Counted from the stretch's first letter, positions 22,351-36,187 are shown. The stretch: DNA of 64,000 nucleotides from Zanthoxylum bungeanum (GCA_019454045.1 SKCR01031836.1:100456-164455), one strand, 5' to 3'. Program-made: numbers and translations. The notes: generated by a model not told the origin, from the sequence alone.

Positions 22351-23544
22351 TGTTGGGGTTTCTATTAAGTCCCAAGATCTATTTCAAGCAAGAAACACAT
22401 GTGAATAAAATAATGAAATATGGCGGAATCATACTTACATTGATCAGATTTTGCGACGCGACGAAAACAAGCCCTTGCTTCATGAAGCTCTCGGCTTTGC
22501 TCCTTGGATGTGCTTCAAATTTCAGCCATGGTGATCCTTCAAGCTCCAAGCTTTAAATGCTGATTCCATGCTCACAAGTCGGTTTCCCTATCACCTTCGC
22601 AAGACTCCGGAAATGTGCTAGCACCTTGGAAATTTTGCTATAAAATTCCCTATCTAGCTTCTCCTTGTTCACGGTTTTTGCAGATTTTGGAGAGCAAAAA
22701 TGGCCATTGGCCGAGAGTTAGAGGAGAGAAGAGAGAAATATTTTGTGTTACGTTGGTTTTTTGGATTTGTGTATCTAATACACTTAAAATGAATTTTAAA
22801 AATCCATTTACCAAAAAATAGGTACAAGGCTTTAAAGCCTTCAACCACCACCATCAATCAATCATGACAAGTTGTCAAATCACTCAAAGTGACTAGACAT
22901 CACATCAATCAAAGTGACTAATGATTTGACGCTTGATGTGACTTGTGCGCCGCACTTGAATTCGAAATGCGAGTGCGCCCGTAAACTCTCTCGGTCTCGG
23001 GTTCGCTAATTCCAAATTAACGAATTTTTCGTTGCGACGTAATTAAATAATTATTCCTAGCAAAACTACTATTCACGTCGCTAACGAATTAATTCTAAAT
23101 TAACTCGTTCGCCCAAATTAAAATCTAATTTTAATTCCGCGTTGAAATCCAATTTCGTATAATATATTGAATATATTATTTTATCGATTAATTCTAAATT
23201 AACTCGTTCGCCCGAATTAAAATCTAATTTTAATTCCGCGTTGAAATCCAATTTCGTATAATATATTGAATATATTATTTTATCGATTAATTCCAAATTA
23301 ATCGTTCTCTCTCTTTAATTAATATTTTATCCCAGATAAAATATCTCTGTAATTAATCCCAGATTAATTTTCTCTCTCTTACTAATTAATCTCAGATTAA
23401 TAAAGTGCGAGTCATACGTCATCGGTGAATCTTCGGGAAGCGACCCATGAGATCCCTGGATATTGGCAGTAAATCCGGTCGCCGGACTATCCGAACACAT
23501 ACGTACCTAGTACTACGTTTTTTTTACCGATTTACAAGACATGG
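22351..23544 (-). mobile_element. Element E (copia) 3' LTR, outer part
   Basis: Starts TGTTGGGGTTTCTATTAAG, repeated at 41304. It follows the E 5' LTR up to GACATGG (about 23544; equals about 42388). Then it jumps into the truncated LTR of element I. About 275 bp of E LTR are absent before the sequence resumes at 32789. The hairpin array is at 23002-23402 and includes an internal tandem duplication. Confidence 0.88.
23091..23288. repeat. Tandem duplication of about 99 bp inside E 3' LTR
   Basis: A unit holding four hairpins of the array is present twice, nearly identical, between about 23091 and 23288. The E 5' LTR (41960-42150) has one copy. The duplication therefore arose after E inserted, or during its reverse transcription. 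It keeps a minus-strand reading frame open by being a multiple of three; I do not take that as a gene. Confidence 0.85.
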
Positions 23545-25013
23545 TGTACGCCTCTGCTGGGTATATTGAGAATCGTAGTGTGTTGGGTGTGATGTCAAAA
23601 CGAAAGTATCACTCCAGTCATATGGAGATGATGTCGCGTAGGATACGGTACTAGTACTCTTAAGTACTGCAGTCATCGAGATATTATGACTAGGTCATGT
23701 ATATCTGATTATAGAGACTAGTTACCAGACATCCGACATGTGCTTCGTACGGGGCATACACAATTCCAGCCCCAGGCCTAGCACGTGACATCAGATACTG
23801 GATCGAAATACACAATACCATGTATACTACGCCTGATATAGATCCTTATTCCTGTAAGGATATTTCCTGAGAATTGGGTAGGCATGGCGCTTTGCTAGAA
23901 GCCAACCTTGTCTTGTAAATCGGTACAAACGTAGTACTAGGTACTTACGTGTTCGGATAGTCCGACGACCGTATATACTGCCAACATATCCGGGGATCTC
24001 ATGGGTCACTTCCCAAAGATTCACTGATGACGTATGACTCGTACTTTTAATTAATATGGGATTAATTAGATGAGAGAGAAACTTAATCTGGGATTAATTG
24101 CGGAGATATTTTATCTGGGATAAAATATCAATTAAAGAGAGCTAACAATTAATTTGGAATTAATCGATTAATTAATATATTCGATATATTAAATGAAATT
24201 GGATTTCGACGCGGAATTAAAATTAGATTTTAATTTGGGCGAACGAGTTAATTTAGAATTAATTCGTTAGCGACGTGAATAGTGATTTGCTAGGCAAAAT
24301 CATTTAATTACGTCGCAACGGAAAATTCGTTAATTTGGAATTAGCGAACCCGAGCCCGGGATTGTTTGTGAGCGCATTCGCATTTCGAATTCGAATGCGG
24401 CACGCAAGTCAAATCAAGCGTCAAATCGCTAGTCACATCAAGCGTCAAATCATGTCACTTTGAGTGATGTGATAATTGATTGATTGATTGATTGATGTAG
24501 TGGTTGGCATTTATTGATTTTATTGTTTTACTTTTTAAAGCCAAAAATTTTGGTATATGGTTTAGAAAATCAATTACCAAAAACAAATTACACATTTTCC
24601 TTTATCTCTCTCTTCCTTCTCACGGTTTGGAGCCAAGAAATTCCCTCTCTTTCTCACGCCATTTCTTCTTCTGTTTTGCTGGGCAGAACCAAAAATGAAT
24701 GGAAGCTAAGTGTGATTTTGTTGCAAAATAAAGAGTGCTAGCACACTCAGGAATCTTCTGAAGGTGATAGGGAAGTCCACCCATGAGCCGGGAATCATTT
24801 GACGAAGCTTGGAGCTTGGATTCTAGAAGATTGATGGCCGAAAATGGAGCCCAACAACAGTCACAGCCGTGACCATGACAGAGGCAGAAAATCCTTTTTG
24901 TTCGTCGTAGCGTCGCTCAACCGATCGATGTGAGTATTCCGCAACTCCCTCGTTGTATTCGCACTTGTTTTATGCTTGATAATTGATCCTTGGGACCTTA
25001 GAGAATTCCAACA
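23545..25013 (+). mobile_element. Element I (copia) 5' LTR, 5'-truncated
   Basis: Matches the I 3' LTR from 31319 to 32788; the first 540 bp or so (30775-31318) are missing. It ends in TTCCAACA at 25013, followed by a primer binding site. The junction at 23544/23545 joins E LTR to the interior of this LTR, best explained by one deletion of about 0.8 kb across the original E-I border. The hairpin array is at 24046-24348 and a TGAT microsatellite at about 24474-24497. Confidence 0.88.
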
Positions 25014-25027
25014 ATGGTATCAAAGCC
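25014..25027 (+). other. Primer binding site of element I
   Basis: ATGGTATCAAAGCC, one base off the tRNA-iMet complement, directly after the LTR. It sets plus orientation for I, opposite to its host element E. Confidence 0.8.
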
Positions 25028-27330
25028 AATATTGAGCATGAAAATTTTAGGGCTTAAAATTTAGGTAAAATGTTTTTGAGCATGATTTAATGAAATTGGA
25101 TGTTTAAGTATGCTTATTACATGTTTAATTGAGGATTGATTGGATCAATTTGATTAAATTTTGTTTGGAACAAATTTCCCCAAATTTTGTGGCTTGGCCG
25201 AAAGTTGGATCCCTAATGATCATGGTGATTTTTTTTTTTTGATTCATTGGATGAGTTGAAATTAATTGGGAATTGTTGATTTGAGAATTAATTGGATTGA
25301 ATTTGAAAATTGAACAAAATGCCCAAATTGCCGTGAGCTTAGCATATGAAATTGGGTTTGATTTTTGTTAAATTATGTTGGACACTATTTGATGTTAAAA
25401 GGCATGATTAATTAGGGTAATTGGTGTTTTGGAAATGTTAATTGTGTAATTAATTATGATATACACTTTGGTAATTAAATTGGGAATTTGGAATTTGTAA
25501 TTTAATTATATTGGGCCTAATTTTGGAAATTGGACTTTGAATGTTGTAAATGGGCTTCATTGGGCTTGGTTGTACTAAGTTGGGTTTAGGCTAAATTGGT
25601 TGGATCCAATTAGGCCCAAAACCGCTTCCATAAAGCGCAAATGCGACTAATGGACCTTTAAAGTTTAATTGGGCGTAATGGGCCTAAATTGATTTCTAGG
25701 CTTATGGGGTAATTCCTAGATTGGACTTTGGTTATTCGATTTGACCCGATTTGACCAAAAGTCCACTCCTTAAGAAATTAATTAAAAGCCCATTGGACTT
25801 TAATTAAATTAACGTTGGACGTTAATCGGGCTTTGAGACCCGTAACGATTAAATTTGGAATTTAAGTCGTAAAAGGTTTATTAATAAAGTGTAGTATTTA
25901 ATTTGGAATTAAATAGCGAATTAGTATTAATACAAATTGAATTGGATTTAATTTTGTAGTTTAATTTAATTCAAGAATTCGTACTTTGAGTACATATTAG
26001 CAAAAACGAGTTTGACTCGAACAAAATCAAATCGTTGTTTGAACATTGGATGGTCACTAATTATCGATTAATTAATTTGATTAGATTGATTGATAACATG
26101 CTTGTATGAATACATGGTTCCGATGCATGAATAATATATATCGGATGGATATTAGATGGGTGGGACAATTTTAGAAATTCTTGTAATAAATTTGATTTAT
26201 TAATTGGACCTGCGTGTCCAGCCTTATTACCTCCTTATTCTTTGTATTCTCTTCTCACATATTCCCCTCAATGTAAATGAGGTTTCTTTATAAGTGTAGT
26301 GTAATGGGTAGAAGTAAATACTTGTGCTAGCGGGAGAGAGAAAAAGAGATTTGATCTAGGATCAATGTAAAGTATCCATCTGCGTATCATTATTATTTAT
26401 TTATACGCGCTTTATTATGTGTTTAGAATGCATGTTTAAGGGTGTATGATGATGAGACCTTAACAAAGATAATAAATTGGTTGCCAATTTGCACGCGAAA
26501 AACCCTCACAAAATATTAAGCGTTTTTCCTTCCATTGAGTGATTCTTACACAAGATCTAAGACTGGCATTGGCTTGTTGGCCAAAGTCAAGGCCTTTTTC
26601 CGTCAAAGATGTGTTTGAATCACGAGAGCTTTGTTCCATATTGGTCTCTTGTCCAAGTTGTGGTTTGTTGGCCAAAGTCAAGACCACTTATTGTCCATCG
26701 AAATTGATTACGAAGCTTTCCATGGTCAATGGGTCGCGCTTAACTGTGATCACTAAGTTTGTTGTGCCAAAGCCAAGGCTTAGTTGATTCAGAGGAAAAA
26801 GGTTAGGCAATATAATGGATATATTGGCATATATAAGATATATGTTTCGGACTTGGATGTCCCCCTACTGGATCTAGGAATTGGATTGGATCCAATTGAT
26901 CTTAGAGATCTACCTAGTTAATTATCATACAATTTGTTGGCCAAAGTCAAGATTATGTGATATTTAACGGGATCCTAGCCCGCTAGGAAACACGGTTTCC
27001 CGAGTACTCGACAGAGGGTTAGAGGTTCGCCGAAAAATAGTGGGAGGCAATAATTGAATTTCCAATATTCGTTTAATTACTTGCCATACGCGCTCAAACA
27101 ATATCATTCGTCAATAAATTAAATGTTAGTTGGACTAATATTTAAATTGTTGTTTTAATAAACAGTTGGACTGTATTCAAACTACTCATTTTACTTGATT
27201 ATATAATTGGATTATAATAATCAATATATTTGATTTAATTAATTATAGTTGATTAAATAGTTGGACTATAGTAATCATTATAATAAATAGTACCTAAATC
27301 ATTGATTAAATAGTTGACTATTAGAATCAA
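25028..27330 (+). other. Element I leader (no gene seen)
   Basis: About 2.3 kb of leader, colinear with those of C and E in reverse orientation. It contains the repeated GGCCAAAGTCAAG motif (26578, 26668 and 26938) and an AT-rich, TTGGG-rich part (25500-25850). A 76-codon antisense frame (26460-26687) is shared in part with E and C. No sense gene is recognised. Confidence 0.65.
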
Positions 27331-30300
27331 GATAAATTGAAAGATTGACATTTAAAACATAATCCTAGGGAAAATGTATTTAAATGGTTTAATTTTCAAA
27401 TTGGGAATAAATTTCAAGATGGTCCTGGAAAATAATAAGTTACTTTATTTGATAAAATAACATATTAAGCCTAAGCCCGGAGTTAAGCAAATAGTAGAGC
27501 ATAATCTTTGGAAGATTTATGTAATGATAACTTTAGTGCTTAATCCATTAAGCTTGTCGCAGTAGACTCCTTAATTTCTTTGTCAGAACTAAGGGTTAGA
27601 TCCTTAAAGTATGATATTGAAATTGAAGGATCTTCATAAATCTATACTTAGATTTTAGAAGTACTAAATTGCAATTAATAACTCTTGGAGAGTTAATGAC
27701 TATTCTCAAGGAGATAAAGTCAAAGTTTGCAATAAGGCAAGTAGCACTAGTCACACCTTACTTCGATATTCTAGAAACCTGAGGCTTGGCCAAAGGCTTC
27801 TGGAATGTGAAAAGGGCAAAGGCAAAATAATTATAATCTTCTAGGAAGATAAATGACATATACCAAAATGTCTGCCTAAATTGTGGCAAACAGGATCGCG
27901 GAAGCGTGACTGCCGTTTGGACAAGGCAGACATGAAGGAATTGAAGACGAGCAAGGCTCTGACTTCAAATATGTTTGTCATAAATATGTAAAATACTAGT
28001 ATTAAAATTAGATTTCAAATACTTATTGTGATATATAAATATGTATTGATGTTCAGAATCTGCTATGAGCAGGATACTGACATCTATTGAGATTTATCTG
28101 CGAAACGGAAACCGGACGAAAGTCGCTGTTTTAACCGTAGATACCTAAGTTTAGGAACTACCCCTAGAGTATGTACCTAAAATAGGAAACTATTATAATG
28201 TAACTAGTTTGACTAGAAACATTATCTCTATATCAGTGTATAATCCGTTGCGGATTTACCTTTATATTCTAGAACACTAAAGTGTTTTATTTTATAAAGA
28301 TGATATTGAGATAAACACATTAGATGTGAATAACAAAATTTATATAAATAAAATCTCAAACATATAAATGACAAACAAATAGCTCAAACTGATTTGATCA
28401 GAAGAAACCTTTTGTGGCATTATTGTCTGGGACACAATTAAACAAGACTCGTATATCCGCACTTTTGAAGAGTGGGTACTTGGACATATTTGATTCTATT
28501 CAAATAAAGTCTACGAATCTAGTTTATTGGGCAAAGTGCCTAAAACACTATTTACTTGGTAAAAATGTAAGTGCCACCGATCTATAAGCCCTAGTTCATA
28601 GTGAAGCAAGTGGGCCCATGGCTAGCTAAGCTAGAGGTGGATATGAATATTTCGTGACCTTTACGGATGTGGCATCGCGTTATGGTTATGTGTTTCTTTT
28701 GAAGAACACAAATCGGAAACTTTTACAGTTTCGACACGAAATAGACAAACAGATCGGCTAAGGTATAAACTGACACGGTAAGACCATAATGGAAAATACT
28801 TAAGCAATAAGTTTCTAATATACATAAAGTTATAGTATTCTTTCAATGAGGACTCCTCCCGGAACACGTCAATTTGACGGTGTGTCCGAACAGAGTAACC
28901 GAATTTTATTGGACATGATAAGGTTAATCATGAGTCGCTCTGAGCTACCATTTCCTTCAACGGATACGCTTTAACAGTGCAAGAACTTATTTTGAATAAG
29001 GTTCCATTAAATCTGTTAGACAGATTTCATATTAGATATGAACAGGAAATAAACCGGGTTTCTCATTCCTGAATATTTGGGTATGCTAGGCATATGTTTG
29101 GATGATACCAAACTAAAACCCAAATTGGATAAGTGCCAAATGTAGGTTATCCTATGGATACCAAAGTATAGTACTTGTACATCTCACAATAGAACAATTA
29201 GATTGTTGATCACCATAAGGTTTTCCCAAGAGGAATACCGATATGCAGTGGTAAATGGGAGGATAGTAAAACTCGATGAAAATCGGAGTAATATTATTCA
29301 TAGCACCGAATCTTAATAGAACATGAATAGTTCCTCAATGATGAAACTATGCTAGTAATCTTCGAATACACAAGAACCGCGTAAGTTGGAGAGAGTCAGA
29401 AAACAACCTGGGGTATTGGTTTCTGATCTCACCTCATAAAGATGTCAATCTTATTAAGGAATATCAACTGACTACGAATGAGGAAGTGATACAAGGTATC
29501 GACTCCCTATTATGACAAAGTGTCATAAGTCCAAAATGGATTCCATGTATATCAACCAAGTTTGAATATTAATTGATGTACCGCAAGGCATTGTGCCTAA
29601 TTGTACTATATAAGTCTTCAAGGAAGACATACATGGATGGCAACATACCAACGTATTAAAGCTAGGCTTTTAGCGGAAAGGTATCGTTATCAATATTATG
29701 TTGATTACGATTCAACCTTTTAATTGTTGCCATGGTAAATCCATTTGGATAATGCTTGCTGATGCTACATGTTTCATTTATGAAATATGTCAGTTTAACG
29801 GGAAAATCGCTTTCCTGAAAAGGAAACCTTTTGGAGGATGTTTACAACATCCTGACGGTTTTGTCGTACCAAAACTAGCAAACAAGGTTTGTAGGTTATT
29901 CGATCCATGTTTGGATTGAAACAAGCATTAGGTTCTTAGAATTATCGTTTTGATGTAATCATAATATTTTATGGTTTAATTCAAAACGAAATGATTCTTG
30001 TGTATATAAGGAGGTTAATGTGAGCGCACTGACAATAAATGTCCTATCATAATGATAATAAATCATTTCTTGGAAATGATATTCCCATAAAAACAGTCTG
30101 TGAAAGCTTGGCTTTCATGAAAATCTCTCCGAGAAATCGTACATTGAAAAATGTACGCGGCCTGGTGTCTCATACTCTTTGAGCATATGAAAAACACAAT
30201 CAGGCCAATCCAAGTGATAATCACTGGATTAATGTAAGGAACATCCATTAAATTCTTAGAGATGTAAGGATCTTGTCTTAATCTATGGAGAAGAAGGAAC

Positions 30301-30760
30301 TTGAAGTGACTGGGATCACTACTGCAAGTTTCTTAACCGATAAAGATGACTATAAGTCGTAACAACGGTACAATACAGTTTGAATAACGGTACAGTGAGC
30401 TGGAAATCTTCCAAGCAAGATACTGTTACCGAATAAACAACAAATGTGGGTTATTGCTGCAGCTGAGGCAACAATAGAAGCCTTCTAGGTCGATAATAAA
30501 TCTAATTAGATTAGATATAATTCTGTTAGCAGCTGAGATAGGCTACAACACAGGCTAAAGAAGTGATGGTCTCATCAACGATCCAGATACATACTTCGAT
30601 ATTCATATGATTCGTACGGATCATACATCGTGGCGATGTGATGATCGTATAAATCGCATCAGTCGATAATCATGCAAATCCGCTGATGAAAGCATTTCTC
30701 AGTAGTTTGAGCCAATCGTACATTGTTCGGGTGTCAGACACTCGAAGTGATTGGCTATAG
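27331..30760 (+). pseudogene. pol: Element I decayed copia gag-pol
   Basis: A colinear but badly broken copia polyprotein with many stops and small indels. Landmarks in order: Gag start about 27335-27460; zinc knuckle region about 27880-27950 (CLNCGKQ readable, the rest shifted); protease about 28010-28300; pre-integrase and integrase about 28400-29200 (WHYCLGHN-like, then S/R-rich SEQSNR at about 28888); RT about 29560-30110 (readable piece 29698-29919: TIQPFNCCHGKSIWIMLADA, CLQHPDGFVVPKLANKVC); RNase H about 30160-30500. The stop and polypurine tract follow at 30757-30774. The order agrees with C, so this is an old relative. Confidence 0.8.
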
Positions 30761-30774
30761 GCCAAGTGGGAGAT
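30761..30774 (+). other. Polypurine tract of element I
   Basis: GCCAAGTGGGAGAT immediately before the 3' LTR, identical to that of element C. Confidence 0.88.
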
Positions 30775-32788
30775 TGTTGGACAATTATGACCCATAACGT
30801 CACTATTTGTACAGATTATGGTGTTGTTGTACAAATTAACTATGTGACAAAGGAGATTGCTCTCTTATCATTTGTGATTAGATCACCAAGATATATAAAT
30901 GATATGAGGTCCTTATGATTTATTCATTGATTGAGAATGATATGAGACAGTATCAGTCCACGAAGGATAAATCATTAAATATCCCTAGTCAGAGTATTAT
31001 CGAGATTGGACATCGATAAATGCGTAAAAGACGAGTATTACACTTGTGCGAGTTGTGAGGGTACAATAGCCTAGTTCTCATATATTTGGGTATTGGATAC
31101 TCATGCAAGTGTAATAGGAGGTTGTGTTTTACCGATGGTAAGGGAAACAGCTTCGCTCTGGATAGACCTCCTCGGAATTCCATTGGTAGTATGACTATGT
31201 GTCTATGGAAGTCCGAAATCAGGGTAGGTGTATTTGGTCTTAACCCGAGACTTGCACCGCTAATACTTGCGACAATCAATATGCTTTGGTTTTGGTCGTC
31301 TAGGGCTTTAACAGGTTCCGTGTACGCCTCTGTTGGGTATATTGAGAATCGTAGTGTGTTGGGTGTGATGTCAAAACGAAAGTATCACTCCAGTCAAATG
31401 GAGATGATGTCACGTAGGATACGGTACTAGTACTCTTAAGTACTGCAGTCATCGGGATATTATGACTAGGTCATGTATATCCGATTATAGAGACTAGTTA
31501 CCAGACATCCGACATGTGCTTCGTACGGGGCAGACACAATTCCAGCCCCAGGCCTAGCACGTGACATCAGATACTGGATCGAAATACACAATACCATGTA
31601 TACTACGCCTGATATAGATCCTTATTCCTGTAAGGATATTTCCTGAGAATTGGGTAGGCATGACGCTTTGCTAGAAGCCAACCTTGTCTTGTAAATCGGT
31701 ACAAACGTAGTACTAGGTACTTACGTGTTCGGATAGTCCGACGACCGTATTTACTGCCAATATATATGGGGATCTCATGGGTCGCTTCCCAAGATTCACC
31801 AATGACTTATGACTCACACTTTTAATTAATCTGGGATTAATTAGATGAGAGAGAAAATTAATCTGGGATTAATTGCGGAGATATTTTATCTGGGATAAAA
31901 TATCAATTAAAGAGAGATAACGATTAATTTGGAATTTATCGATTAATTAATATATTCAATATATTAAATGAAATTGGATTTCGACGCGGAATTAAAATTA
32001 GATTTTAATTTGGGTGAACGAGTTAATTTAGAATTAATTCGTTAGCGACATGAATAGTGATTTCACTTGGAAAAATCATTTAATTACGTCGCAACTGAAA
32101 ATTCGTTAATTTGGAATTAGCGAACCCGAGCCCAGGATTGTTTGCGAGTGCATTCGCATTTCGAATTCGAATGCGGCACAAGTGAAATCAAGCGTCAAAT
32201 CGCTAGTCACATCAAGCGTCAAATCATGTCACTTTAAGTGATGTGATAATTGATTGATTGATTGATTGATATAGTGGTTGGCATTTATGGATTTTATTGT
32301 TTGACTTTTAAAAGCCAAAAATTTTGGTATATGGTTTAGAAAATCAATTACCAAAAACGAATTACACATTTTCCTTTATCTCTCTCTTCCTTCTCACGTT
32401 TTGGAGCCAAGAAATTCCCTCTCTTTCTCACGCCATTTCTTCTTCTGTTTTGCTGGGCAGAACCAAAAATGAATGGAAGCTAAGTGTGATTTTGTTCCAA
32501 AATAAAGAGTGCTAGCACACTCCGGGATCATGCGAAGGTGATAGGGAAGTCCACCCATGAGCCGGGAATCATTTGACGAAGCTTGGAGCTTGGATTCTTG
32601 AAGATTGATGGCCGAAAATGGAGCGCAACAACAGTCACAGCTGTGACCATGACAAGAGGCAGAAAATACTTTTTGTTCGTCGTAGCGTCGCTCAACCGAT
32701 CAATGTGAGTATTCCGCAACTCCCTCGTTGTATTCGCACTTGTTTTATGCTTGATAATTGATCCTTGGGACCTTAGATAATTACAACA
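30775..32788 (+). mobile_element. Element I 3' LTR
   Basis: 2014 bp from TGTTGGACAATTATGACCC to TTACAACA. It is the full-length partner of the truncated 5' LTR. It carries the hairpin array at 31821-32125 and a TGAT microsatellite at 32247-32270. E LTR sequence resumes right after it. Confidence 0.92.
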
Positions 32789-33417
32789 TCATCATCTCCA
32801 CTATGACTGGAGTGATACTTCCATCTCGACATCACACCCAATACACTACAATTCACAATATACCCAGAAGAGGCGTACACAGAACCTGTTAAAGCCCTGG
32901 ACGACCAAAACTAAAGTATATTGATAGTCGCAAGTATTACAGTGCAAGTCTCAGGTTAAGACCAAATACACCTACCCCTATTCTGACTTCTAGAGACACA
33001 TAGTCATACTACCAATGGAATTCTGAGGGGTTTATCCAGAGCGAAGCTGGTTCCTTACCATCGGTAAACACAACCTCCTATTACACTTGCATGAGTATCC
33101 TATACCCAAATATATTAGAACTATGTTGTTATGCTCCCACAACGCGCACAAGTGTAATACTAGTCTATTCCATATTATCGATGTCCAATCTCGATAATAC
33201 TACGACTAGGGATATTTAATGATTAAACCTTCATGGATTGATACTGTCTCATATCATCTCAATCCGGAACTAATCATATGGACCTCTTATCATTTATACA
33301 TCTTGGTAATCTAATTACAAATGATAAAAGAGCAATTTCCTTTGTCACATAGTTAATTTGTACAACAACACCATGATCTGTACAAATAGTGATGCTATGG
33401 GTCACAATTGTCCAACA
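32789..33417 (-). mobile_element. Element E 3' LTR, inner part
   Basis: Continues the E LTR from TCATCATCTCCAC (equals about 42665 in the 5' LTR) to its end at GTCCAACA (33417). It is followed on the minus strand by the E polypurine tract. With 22351-23544 it makes the 3' LTR, split by element I. Confidence 0.88.
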
Positions 33418-33431
33418 ATCTCCCACTTGGC
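33418..33431 (-). other. Polypurine tract of element E
   Basis: Minus-strand GCCAAGTGGGAGAT, identical to C and I, adjoining the LTR end at 33417. Confidence 0.88.
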
Positions 33432-34163
33432 CTATAGCCAATCACTCAAGTGTCCTACACCCGAACTATGTACGGCTCACTCAAACTTTTTCTGAGGAAA
33501 GGCTTTCGTCAGCGGATTTGCATGGTTATTATCCGATGCGATTTATATGATCATCACATCGCCACGATGTATGATCCGAACGAATCAGATGAATATTTGA
33601 AGCATATATCTGGATCGTTGATAAGACCATTAATTCTTTAGCCTGTACTGTAGCCTAGCTCAGCTGCTAACAGAACTACTCCTAATCTGATTAAGATTAT
33701 TATCAATCCAAAAGGCTTCAATTGCTGCCTCAGCTGCAGCAATAACCTGCTTTTGTTGTTTATTCGGTAACAATATCTTGCATGGAAGATTTCCAGCTCA
33801 CTGTTCCGTTATTCAAACTTTATAGTACCATTTATTGTGACTTATAGTCGTTTTTATCGGTTAGGAAACTTACAGCAGTGAACCCAGTCACTTCAAGTTC
33901 TCCTTCTCCATAGTATAAGACAGCATCCTTTGTCCATCTAAGATACTTAAGGATGTTCTTAACATCAATCCAGTGACTATCACTTGGATTGGCCTGATTA
34001 TGACTCCATATGCTCAAAGCATATGAGACACCAGGTCGCGTACATTTTTCAATGTACGAGTTCTCGAAGAGTATTAACAACTTTTAGATCTATCCCAGTA
34101 GATCTTTATTCCTAGAATAAAGGTTGTCTCTCCCAAGAATTCTACGGAGAATTTTCTTGAAAG
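33432..34163 (-). pseudogene. pol: Element E RNase H region (decayed)
   Basis: C-terminal Pol of the minus-strand copia element E. The readable part at 33832-34080 has RPGVSYALSIWSHNQANPSD, HWIDVKNILKYLRWTKDAVL and GEGELEVTGFTAVSF, aligned with the same segment of C. Around 33690-33830 a shifted version of the EAEY motif is recognisable, and 33430-33640 holds the degraded C-terminus. It ends where solo LTR J is inserted (TSD CCAAG, 34164-34168). Confidence 0.85.
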
Positions 34164-34168
34164 CCAAG

Positions 34169-36182
34169 TGTTGAGTTTTTCTAAGGTCCCAAGATCAAAC
34201 AAGACATGAAAACATGCGTGAATACATCAACGGAGGTAGCGGAATACTCACATTGATCGGTTATGTCGAATTGAAGACGAATCAAGCCCAAAAAACGCAC
34301 TGCCTTCGCACCACTGCATGCAGTCCATTGCCCACTGTCTTCAGTGTTTGAGCTGCGAAATGGAGCTTCTAGATTCGTCGGATGGATCCCGTCTCATGGT
34401 CGAACCTCCCTACCACCTTCGCAAGACTTGTAAGTGTGCTAGCACTTGAATTTTCACCATGAAAATCCACTCTTGCTTCCCTATTGTTCATGCCCAAACT
34501 GGTTCAAAACCAGTGAAGAATAGCCACTGTTTTGGCGTGAGAGAGATGAGAGAGTTCAATGAATTTTGTTACAAAAAATCAATTTATATTTATGCCATAA
34601 TATTTATTAATTAATAATAAACTTATGACACAAATCATGCAATGGCTTAGAGTGTCAAACACTCAATTTCCATGCAAACCATTGAGTGCATTGTACACTA
34701 TCTCCATGCAATGCATTAGAATTAAATAATGCATAATATCACATGTGTCATGTGGGCCCCACACGTTTCCAAATGAAAGTGGGCCCACGTGCACTCACGC
34801 GTTCGGGTTCGATATTTCCGAAATACCGAACTTACGTCGTGACGTTAATTAAATCGAATTTAAATAAATAATTGCGCCTAGCGAAATTATTATTTACGTC
34901 GCTAACGAATTAATTCTAAATTAACTCGTTCGCCCGAATTAAAATCTAATTTTAATTCCGCGTCGAAATCTAATTTCGTTTAATATATCGAATATATTAA
35001 TTTACCGATTAATTCCAAATTAATCGTTATCTCTCTCTAGACGATATTTTATCCTAGATAAAATATCTCCGTAATTAATCCTAGATTAATTTTCTCTCTC
35101 ATCTATATAATCCCAGATTATTCAAGAGTGCAAGTTGTGCGTCATCGGTGGATTATCGGGAAGCGACCCATGAGATCCCCGGATTAGTTGGCAGTAAATG
35201 CGGTCGCCGGAGTATCCGAATCACGTACGTACCAAGTACTACGTTCTACCGATTTACGAGACAAGGTCGACTCCTAGCAAAGCTCCAAGTCTACCTAATT
35301 CTCCGGACATATCCATTAAAGAATATCAAAGATCTGTATCAAGCGTAGTATACTAATGTATTGTGCATATCGGTCCAGTATCGGATAGTCACGTGCTAGG
35401 GCTGGGGCTGGATAAGTGTCTGCCCCGTCCGAAACACATATCGGATGTCTGGTAACTAGTCTCTATAATCGGATATTCATGACCTGGTCATAATATCACA
35501 ATTGGATGCGGATCACTTAAGAGCACTAATACCGTATCCTGCGTGACATCATCTCCACTATGACTGGAGTGATACTTCCGTCTCGACATCACATCCAATA
35601 CACTACGATTCCTGATATAAACCCAGAAGAGGTGAACACAGAACCAGTTAAGATCCCCCAACCACAAAAACCAAAGTTTACCGATTGTCGTAAGTATTAG
35701 CGATGCAAGTCTCAGGTTAAGACTATACACACCTACCTTGATTTCGGCCTCCCATAGACACCTAGTCATAATACCAATGGGATTCCGAAGGGTCTATCCA
35801 GAGCGAAGCTGTTTCCCGTACCATCGGTGAAACACGACCTCCTATCGCACTTGCACAAGTATCCAATACTTATATATATGAGAACTATGCCGTTGTGCCC
35901 TCACAACGCGCACAAGTGCAATACTAGCCTATTCCGCATTATCGATGTCCAGTCTCGATAATACTACGGCTAGGGATATTTAATGATTAATCCTTCGTGG
36001 ACTGATACTGTCTCATATCATCTCAATCCAAGAACTAATCATAGGGACCTCTCTTCATTTATATATCTATGGTGATCTAATCACAAATGACGAGAGTGCA
36101 ATTTCCTTGTTACATAGTTAATTTGCTACAGCAACACAATGATCTATGCAAATAGTGACGCTATGGGTCATATTATCCAACA
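34169..36182 (-). mobile_element. Solo LTR J (copia) inside E pol
   Basis: 2014 bp from TGTTGAGTTTTTC to TATCCAACA, flanked by CCAAG at 34164-34168 and 36183-36187. No internal sequence, primer site or polypurine tract adjoins it, so it is a solo LTR left by LTR-LTR recombination. It is close kin of solo LTR H (42754-44855), in opposite orientation. The hairpin array is at 34808-35122. Confidence 0.95.
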
Positions 36183-36187
36183 CCAAG

